From Fomes fomentarius (taxonomy: Eukaryota; Basidiomycota; Agaricomycetes; Polyporales; Polyporaceae), in contig JABYQN010000001.1 of the NCBI GenBank assembly GCA_022606135.1, forward strand, positions 3,410,001 to 3,474,000: a DNA stretch of 64,000 nucleotides, in the 5' to 3' direction. A model generated the notes under the pieces. It did not search any database. It saw only the letters and a program-made list of their open reading frames with translations, and was not told where the DNA came from. Position 1 is the first letter of the stretch. Every line of letters starts with the position of its first letter. The translations under genes and the position numbers were made by a program. Of this stretch, positions 57,662 through 64,000 are shown one piece after another.

Positions 57662-59014
57662 TCAGTTACCCCCTGTCCTACCGCGCTTCTTCTTGTACCT
57701 CATGAATTTGGTCACGACGGACAGTGCATGCCATTCTACCATTATCTCGTCCGCCGCGCTTATGATGACCCGAGCGGGGGTCTCGGAGGGATGACTGTCC
57801 AAACACTCGAGTCAGCTGTGTACACAAGAAGCATTTAGTATGAATCCTTACGTGAATCCATAGTTGGCTATGCATCCCATTCCGCGGTATGCACGCCCTG
57901 TGCTCCCAGCGGGATCCGCCCAAAGCGCCTCATCTCTCAGATTCGCATACCAAGTGCATGCGCCGCGAGGGACGTTCACGTCGCCCGTGACTTTCCACGC
58001 ACGTATCAAGCATTTCACCGCATCGTGCTCGAGGAAGAGGCACTCGGTCCCATGGGGCCCATAGTCCCCTAGCCAGAGGCCGACCAGGGTCTCAGCTCGC
58101 CAGTCAGGCGATGCGGGTTGAGTGCCTTCCTGAACGATGGTACGGAGAGGATAGTATCGCGGTTCAATGTTGCGATAGGGACTGCTAAGTGGATGCCAGG
58201 GTTTGTGCAAATCGGGGATGTCTGAGGGCTGTTCCAGGGGTGGAGGGTAGATTGAGATAGATGCGGGCTTCTGGACGCCATCAACGTAACGAAGAGTCCA
58301 CCACTGATGCTGAGTCAGCACGATCGATAGAGGATCTTGGGGCATGCGGGGGACACCTCGTGCCGCGTCGAGCCATGGAGCAGTGAGTGCTTCTGGGAAC
58401 TCGGGAGAGTTACTGAACTTGAGCGTTGATGTCGTCGGTGCGACCACATGCAAAGATGGGGTACCGCTCCCTCCGCCGTCCATACGGAGCCACGGTAGCG
58501 GGATATCATTCCGCGCGGGGAAACCAAGATCGCGCTCGGAGCGCAAGTGCCAACTAATGTGGACGTCATTTGCCTCGGGGACGATACTGTTTGGCGTAAA
58601 TCCGATCTGCACGAATTCGATGTAGTTGGGATAGTGAGGCTGTGATTCACCAGCATCGAAGAACTCCCAGACGTCTCCAACAATAACCATCTCCCCTGAG
58701 CGGAGCCGATGATCGGGGAGGAGACGAAACTCGATGATGTTTCCTTTGAAGGGGTAATCGCTGCACCAGAGTCCTATGAGCGGGCCGTAGCGGTGAAGAA
58801 GTCGAGAATAGATGATGCGGAATGAGCGACCGCCGAACAGCTCATTGTTCGTGATGCCATAAGACGCGCAAAACGGACGCCATGTCGATGTGTCGTCGAT
58901 CAGGTCAAGATAGAGCTTGCGTGTGGTAGAGATATAGTTCAAAACGTCGACAGGAGATAGTTCTGCAAATATGTGTAGGAGTATATCGTAGGAAAGATCC
59001 AGTACCATCGGCAT
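57662..59014 (-). CDS. F-box protein with FBXO31-like repeats
   Basis: Two exons on the minus strand (59014-57852 and 57794-57662) give 431 residues. An N-terminal F-box (LSYDILLHIFAELSPVDVLN, TRKLYLDLIDDTSTWRPFCA) is followed by two beta-rich modules with a common signature: GPLIGLWCSDYPFKGNIIEF and, later, TLVGLWLGDYGPHGTECLFL. The second matches the G-L-W-x-G-x-Y-G-x-H-G-x-E block of FBXO31-like proteins. In animals FBXO31 is an SCF substrate receptor; the fungal substrate is unknown. Exon 2 adds THPSETPARVIISAADEIMV and a basic tail. It joins in phase (AC+T) across 57 nt. Without the intron the frame ends at 57848, so a single-exon gene call would miss the last 44 residues. Confidence 0.82.
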
Positions 59015-59322
59015 CGTTGATGCTCTCTAGAGTAGAAATCAATCAGTGGAGACGAAAGTGACGAGAAGTGGTGCGCACTAGTGGTTATTGTGAGATATCG
59101 ATGAGTGCTGATACCACAGCGATTAAATGGGGAAACTGATCAGTCTTCTTCCTTACAGAGCGTGCAATGGTGTTGTCAGATGTGTCGAGCTCAGAAAACA
59201 TGGCCAGGTGTCGTACCGAAGGCGGGTGTTGTGGACGAGAAAGGGCGAGGTGTCGTCACCGAGGGTGATTTCGGGATTCTGAGACAAATAGATCTGAATA
59301 AGTCTAGGGCTAAAGTTAGCAA
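59015..59322. other. Intergenic upstream of tRNA-Tyr
   Basis: Upstream flank of the FBXO31-like gene and 5' flank of the tRNA gene. No ORF is supported. Confidence 0.5.
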
Positions 59323-59411
59323 CCTTCGATAGCTCAGTTGGAAGAGCGTGGGACTGTAATTGGATAAACCCTGTCATCCCAAGGTCACTGGTTCGATCCC
59401 GGTTCGAAGGA
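59323..59411 (+). tRNA. tRNA-Tyr(GTA) with a 16-nt intron
   Basis: Acceptor stem CCTTCGA pairs with TCGAAGG and is followed by discriminator A. The D arm is TAGCTCAGTTGGAAGAGC and the T arm has GGTTCGATC. The anticodon stem TGGGA (59349-59353) pairs with TCCCA (59377-59381). The anticodon GTA is at 59356-59358. A 16-nt intron (59360-59375) follows position 37, the standard place for eukaryotic tRNA introns; tRNA-Tyr almost always has one. The mature length without CCA is 73 nt. Confidence 0.95.
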
Positions 59412-59416
59412 GTACG

Positions 59417-59422
59417 TTTTTT
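59417..59422 (+). terminator. RNA polymerase III terminator
   Basis: A run of six T begins five bases after the tRNA-Tyr gene, as expected for polymerase III termination. Confidence 0.85.
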
Positions 59423-59722
59423 CCCTCCCTCAGTACTCCATAGCGTGAGGGTCCAATGGTGCAGCACCACCCTGGGCAATGGCCACATATTCAAGGTACC
59501 CCGCCAATTTCCTTCCGATATGGATACCGCCTTGCCTGTCATGCATCGTGTTGTCTTCTAGTTGATATCGGTCACCGAGAAGCCATGCAAGCACAACAGT
59601 GATACAGAACACTACAGGAGCATATGATAGATTAGATATGACAGTAGATTATACGAAGGCACAAGTAAGTCCAACCCCAAATGCAAGATAGATATATCGA
59701 GCACGTTGATAGTGTCCAACGC
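59423..59722. other. Intergenic, no supported gene
   Basis: Lies between the tRNA gene and the 3' end of the F-box gene on the minus strand. Short ORFs only. Confidence 0.5.
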
Positions 59723-60895
59723 TCAGATGCACGAAATGCAGAGCGTGCCGCGCTTCTGGAACCCGTCCAAGCGCTCAGAGATCTCCCGTCGCACGTCTTT
59801 CTCCATCCCATCGTGCTCGCACGATACATAGAACATAACCATCAGCCCATGGAACTCCTCACGGCTCAAATCCGCGTCGATCCGTGCCCAGTCGAGCGCA
59901 AGCAGATCCTGCACGGACGTGATTTCGAGAGCGAATGAGACCTCCTGCAGGTTCCGCGAACGGACTTGAGAGAGCATGGTGGTGACCCACGGGAAGAGCG
60001 CGTTCGAGACGAACGACTGCGACGCGCGCACGTCGAGCCCGCCGAAATGGAGAGCACGGAGACCGGTGTTGTGCGCGAGGCTGAGGTTGTTCTGCAGCAC
60101 GGCGTCCTCGGAGAGGTCCGCGGGGAGCTCGATGTGCAAGGACTCGAGTGAGGAGCCGCTGGCTTGGAGGAGACCCCCGACAGACTGCGCGCTCTCAAGC
60201 TCACGCCAGCATAGTTGGATGGACTGGAGTTGCTGTTCTTCCGGACGCTGGAGGAGCCACTCGGTGACGAGCGTGGGTGAAGACTTAGGGTCGAGAAAGA
60301 GGTAGGAGAGTTGCATACGACCACCAGCGTCCGAACCGTGTTCCTCATATGGGGAAGGCGAGTCGTCCTTCCAGGAGACAGCTTGGAAGTAGAGGTCGCG
60401 AAGGGCTGGGAAGGCGGAGAGGAATGCGATGACATCGCAGGAGGCATCGAAGGAGACCTCGAAAAGGAAGAGCCGGCGCACCGACTTGGATACCCCTACG
60501 AACGCTGCACGCGTCTCCGGGCTGAGCGCGTGCCACCTGACCCGAGCGAGGGCGAGGGTCGTCACTTGGTCGAGCATCGGGAAGAGTTCCGCTGCGCCGT
60601 TCACCCAAGCGTCGTCCTCGCGTGCGTTCCCGTCCGGAGCGACTCTGTCGTAGTCGGCGCTCAGGGAGAGCTTTCGGACACAGTGTGCGATGGAGGGAGA
60701 GGATGTGAGCAATGCACGGAAGCGGGTCACGTCTTCGGCGTTTCGGATACGGACGTTGCGGAAGAGATGGAAGCGGCTGCTAGGAAGCCAATCCTTGCAA
60801 GTGAGACTACACGCCCGGAGGGCGTCGAGGTCGTTCCAGAGGTAGTCAATGGTCTGGTCGCACAGCTCCGGTGGAATGGGGGCGTAGGACGGCAT
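59723..60895 (-). CDS. F-box protein with LRR-like C-terminal part
   Basis: A single exon of 390 codons, intact. The N-terminal F-box is clear: PIPPELCDQTIDYLWNDLDA followed by LRACSLTCKDWLPSSRFHLF, a common agaricomycete form. Irregular leucine-rich segments follow (HCVRKLSLSADYDRV, LDQVTTLALARVRWHALSP, SVRRLFLFEVSFDASCD, FPALRDLYFQAVSWKDD, QLQSIQLCWRELESA, SLESLHIELPADLSED, GLRALHFGGLDVRAS, NLQEVSFALEITSVQDL). F-box proteins link a substrate to Skp1 in SCF ubiquitin ligases. The substrate is unknown. The gene is divergent from PAM17 across 468 bp. Confidence 0.9.
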   Translation of the reverse strand: MPSYAPIPPELCDQTIDYLWNDLDALRACSLTCKDWLPSSRFHLFRNVRIRNAEDVTRFRALLTSSPSIAHCVRKLSLSADYDRVAPDGNAREDDAWVNGAAELFPMLDQVTTLALARVRWHALSPETRAAFVGVSKSVRRLFLFEVSFDASCDVIAFLSAFPALRDLYFQAVSWKDDSPSPYEEHGSDAGGRMQLSYLFLDPKSSPTLVTEWLLQRPEEQQLQSIQLCWRELESAQSVGGLLQASGSSLESLHIELPADLSEDAVLQNNLSLAHNTGLRALHFGGLDVRASQSFVSNALFPWVTTMLSQVRSRNLQEVSFALEITSVQDLLALDWARIDADLSREEFHGLMVMFYVSCEHDGMEKDVRREISERLDGFQKRGTLCISCI

Positions 60896-61363
60896 GGCGG
60901 GTATAGATGTCTATAGCTGTAAGGACGGTCTGTCTTGCATACTTGTGAGACGGTTCTGTAGCTTCCGTAGGCGACATATGGCTGACTCACTGGTGAGGGT
61001 CAAAAAGATAAAGCAGTGGATCTCTGTGAGCAGATATGAGTACCACTTCGGATAACCTGAGAACGTGTTCGCGAACATTGATGACTCGTACCTAAGATGT
61101 CTCGGATGTCTATCGGAGAGCACCCTCTATTATATCGCCCGGTGGCTGCCCCGCAATCCGGGGTCAATGTAGCACGCCCTATGGCAATGCTAATGGGTGT
61201 TGCAAAGCAAGCGATGTCCCTCGGAGTCGACTCTTCTCGTTTGGGGCAGCCGGGGCGCCCGTTCCGCATGAGGATTGCGGGCGCTTGCTCGCGGACACGA
61301 TGTCATTCACGCCGGCTTGACTCGCTGGTCAGCACGTTGAGCTCAGACTTTTTGCTACTCAAC
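60896..61363. promoter_or_regulatory. Shared upstream region of F-box gene and PAM17
   Basis: 468 bp between divergent start codons. No clear TATA box. An open frame on + that runs into PAM17 from 61097 is probably non-coding, because PAM17 proteins begin near the Met at 61364. Confidence 0.4.
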
Positions 61364-62268
61364 ATGGCCTCTCTGCAGCTTCGCCCATTTCCTCGCGGCT
61401 TGTCAAAATCAACGCGGAGTAAGCTAGCGTCTTCTGCGAAAGCACGGCGCGTCCAGACATGGCGTGGCAAGACAACTCAGGCCGGAAAGCCAGAGGCAAA
61501 AGCGCAAGTCTCTGGAGCTGAGCAGGAGACACTTGGGTGGCAGGAATATTTGGCCATCCGTAAACGCAAGAGGAGATGGGAGACGGTACGTCGCACTTTG
61601 GTGTTGGATGTCTGATTCCTTCCAATGCTCGGTCTGTGCAGGCTGTCACCATCCCTACGACGATTGGTGGTTTCGTCGGTGGCATCTCGTACTTTGGAAA
61701 CCTAGAGATGGACCCTAGCAAACCTATTTTCGTACGTTCTTTATAAATTACGAACGCGGGTATGGATTGACGAAGAGTCGTCAGAACATTGACCCTATGT
61801 TCGTATATGGTGCTGCTACTCTTGGATGTGCTGGTATGTGCTCTGCCTTTGTCGTGCACTACCAAGGTCACGTTTGCTCACACCGCTCGAAAGGCTTGGG
61901 CTACCTCGTCGGACCCGTTATTGGCTCAAGTATCTGGAGGTTGACTCACCGGCGACTCATGCGTCTCATTGAGAAGCGCGACAAGGAGTTCCACCAGCAT
62001 ATAGTCAAGAACCGTGTGGACCCTACAGCACAAAGTGCTACAAACCCCGTGCCCGACTACTACGGTGCGCTATATACCTCTCTTGTGTTCATCATCACCC
62101 GCTCATGCGCTCCCCATAGGAGAGAAAATTGGTTCACTGCACGATTACAGACAGGTATGCACTGTATGTTGTCATCGTGTGGTGCCCTATTGACATCATA
62201 TCCTCTAGTGGTTGAAAGACCAGGCGAAGTTCCGGCGAAAGGCCTCTGGCTTCCTCTCTGAAGATTAA
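61364..62268 (+). CDS. PAM17: PAM17, presequence translocase-associated motor subunit
   Basis: Six exons (61364-61585, 61642-61731, 61785-61833, 61894-62064, 62120-62154, 62209-62268) give 208 residues in one frame. PAM17 is a mitochondrial inner-membrane protein that links the TIM23 channel to its import motor. Family blocks seen: LGWQEYLAIRKRKRRWET, VTIPTTIGGFVGGISYFGN (first membrane segment), [80 protein letters not shown] and a basic end. A basic, hydroxylated N-terminus (LRPFPRGLSKSTRSKLASSA) fits a mitochondrial presequence. The length is typical for the family. Confidence 0.95.
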
Positions 62269-62721
62269 CGTACCTTGCATCGCATACTAGTCTCTTGACC
62301 CCCTGGCCTACTTAGACATGCTCTTATCTAATCCCCTTACCTCTCAACACGCGTGTGACGGCCCAAAGTAGCTGAAAGTCCTTGCGCTTCCTGGCGTACA
62401 ACCACACGCGACGTCCTGGACTGCCTATGTCGCTGGAGGCCTCAGGTCGTATGTGACAGTGGGACAGTCGCACCATTGAATAAGTAGTGAGACACTTTTC
62501 TAAGTCGTCAGTATATATAGCGTAGGGCCAAGTGTGCTATTGAGTGTAGATATATAGACTCTTATAGAGGAGCTGGCTGTACTCGTGTGGTTTCCGCTTC
62601 AAGGTCTGTCATCGCCAGACGCGTGTAGGATGCGGTTCTGAAGCTATGCAATGTGCTTCTTAACCGTCTAGAGGTATATACCTCTGTTTTCCCCTCTCCT
62701 ACGCATGTAGCTCTCACCACC
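62269..62721. promoter_or_regulatory. PAM17 3' flank and promoter of the RING-type membrane gene
   Basis: GTATATATAG at 62511-62520 is a possible TATA box about 200 nt upstream of the next ATG. A perfect 16-bp palindrome, AGAGGTATATACCTCT, lies at 62670-62685, about 36 nt upstream of the ATG at 62722. Confidence 0.5.
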
Positions 62722-64000
62722 ATGGCTGACCAGCCTCATCACCTCACCTTGCAACTTCCCCAGCCGGCATTGAACTCGCCAAGAGCAACCGAAGCAGTCA
62801 CTGTCATTAACGGCGCTCCTGCGCCACCCGCGACCTATGTAGTAAACAACAATCGCTCTGGTACTACTCACCTTGTCAATGTGTTTCAGAGAACTTGGCA
62901 GAACGTATTGGAGGCTCTGGGGCACGCAGGCCCGAGCCCGAATAGGCGGAGGGAACGGCGGGAGCTGGTCGGTTACACCGTTTCTCTGGCCATAGTCTTG
63001 GCGCAGGTATGTCCTCTCAATCCACCGCACGCACGTCGCCCGGGATCCTCATCATGACTTCTCCTTCGCTGTTAAGGTCCTCGTTCTCGTCACCCTTACC
63101 GCTCTCGCAGCCACACATGAGAGCCCCGTCCCCGACTATCCCGGACAGACGGAACTCAGTGCATGCTCAATCCTTGGCGCGTGGAACCTCATATGGCTTG
63201 GAAGACTCGTCGTGAAATGCTACTTGGCGACATGGTTGTTCTTGAAGCGTCGTCGAAGGTGCGTAAATGTACATATAGCCAAGATCGAGTATGTACTGAA
63301 GAGCAGGACAGTTGGCGGTTGCGCAGAGACCGATCGCGCAATACACCCAGTGCAAATGGCTTAAATCCTTCCCTTCCTAGGGTGCCCACGAATAACTCCC
63401 CTCCGTCAATTAGAGACCCAGTCTGTCCGCTCAGTCTGCGTGCAATCCATATCCTGTGCGTGTACTGTGTCCCTCGCCGAGAAGTATTGGACTAACATGT
63501 ATATGCATCGCAGCCTACTCAAGCTCGACCCCTTCCTGACTATCCTGTGGTTCTTCAGCACGATCCTGATCATCTATGTGCACGGCTCGCACTGCCGCGT
63601 CTCAGCGAACGACGTCTCCGTCGCGACGTACATTATCCTCATCATGCTCTACGCGCAGTTCGTGCTCAACAACGTAATACCCGTACGTCCTTCCAGTAAT
63701 TAACCCTCCAATCATTTACCACTTACTGACAAGAATATAGCAGATGATACGCACCCTGAGGCGGAGACGCCGCGCCAGCCAGCCCGAGATCAAGAAGCTC
63801 TCCCGCGCAGAAGTCGACCGGATCCCCCTCGTGCTCTACATCCCACCTCCCCCAGACTCCCCAGACGACGCCCCAAACAGTCCCATCACCCTTGTTCCCC
63901 GCGCATACACCCAACCTTTCCTCACCGGGCAACATACGGTCTCCTCCTTGACGGCGCCGCCGAAGAAGCAGAAGCGCAGGTTCATATTCTTCCGCCCTTC
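62722..64000 (+). CDS. Multi-pass membrane protein, probable RING-type E3 ligase, 5' part
   Basis: The gene runs off the window. Exons: 62722-63006, 63077-63258, 63514-63682 and 63741-64000+. The phase fits at each junction, but a small exon inside 63259-63513 cannot be excluded. The sequence matches a conserved agaricomycete group: a polar N-terminus, RRELVGYTVSLAIVLAQ, VLVLVTLTALAATHESPVP then YPGQTELSACSILGAWNLIW, LDPFLTILWFFSTILIIYVH, a further hydrophobic segment YIILIMLYAQFVLNNVI, then a cytosolic part with VDRIPLVLYIPPPPDSPDD. In the relatives I recall, a RING-H2 domain follows at the C-terminus, which would make it a membrane-bound ubiquitin ligase. The RING itself lies outside the window, so this rests on memory of the family. 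Confidence 0.75.

Overview
The window is nuclear DNA of a basidiomycete fungus, most likely an agaricomycete of the Polyporales type (inference). Evidence: genes split by many 45-70 nt GT-AG introns, a DUF6535 membrane protein, several F-box/LRR-like genes, a GPI-anchored cupredoxin, and a nuclear intron-containing tRNA-Tyr. Exon structures were worked out by hand from splice sites, reading-frame continuity and remembered family motifs; no database search was run.

Layout. 1-2054: 3' part of GUF1 (mitochondrial EF4/LepA). 4496-5343: secreted cupredoxin with GPI signal. 7676-8713 (-): metaxin/Sam35-like mitochondrial import protein. 8874-10842: F-box gene with three frame breaks. 11072-12586, 18696-20281 and 20585-23044 (-): three intact paralogues joining matrin/JAZ-spaced zinc fingers, two Cys-rich modules and a C-terminal RING. 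A multi-pass membrane protein (16104-17890) lies among them. 23209-24316 (-) BRX1 and 24468-25665 (+) a RING/coiled-coil protein are divergent across 151 bp.

26056-40100 is an accessory zone. Three LRR-like genes lacking an F-box (26056-27567, 28485-29606, 33317-34456) sit beside an old tandem duplication of about 4 kb that also copied the 3' end of the neighbouring three-KH-domain gene (37040-38421).

40894-64000 is denser: an arrestin-like protein with a PPxY motif, a metallophosphoesterase, a Dnf1/Dnf2-type P4-ATPase flippase in 12 exons, a Ser-rich protein of unknown function, a DUF6535 protein, an FBXO31-like F-box protein, tRNA-Tyr(GTA), another F-box protein, PAM17, and the N-terminal part of a membrane RING-type protein running off the end.

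Themes. Mitochondrial function recurs (GUF1, metaxin-like protein, PAM17). Ubiquitin-linked factors are frequent (three zinc-finger/RING paralogues, another RING protein, a membrane protein probably ending in RING, F-box genes, an arrestin likely to recruit a NEDD4-type ligase). The arrestin-like protein and the flippase, about 2.4 kb apart, both belong to families that act at the plasma membrane and endosomes. The most unusual system is the zinc-finger/RING cluster.
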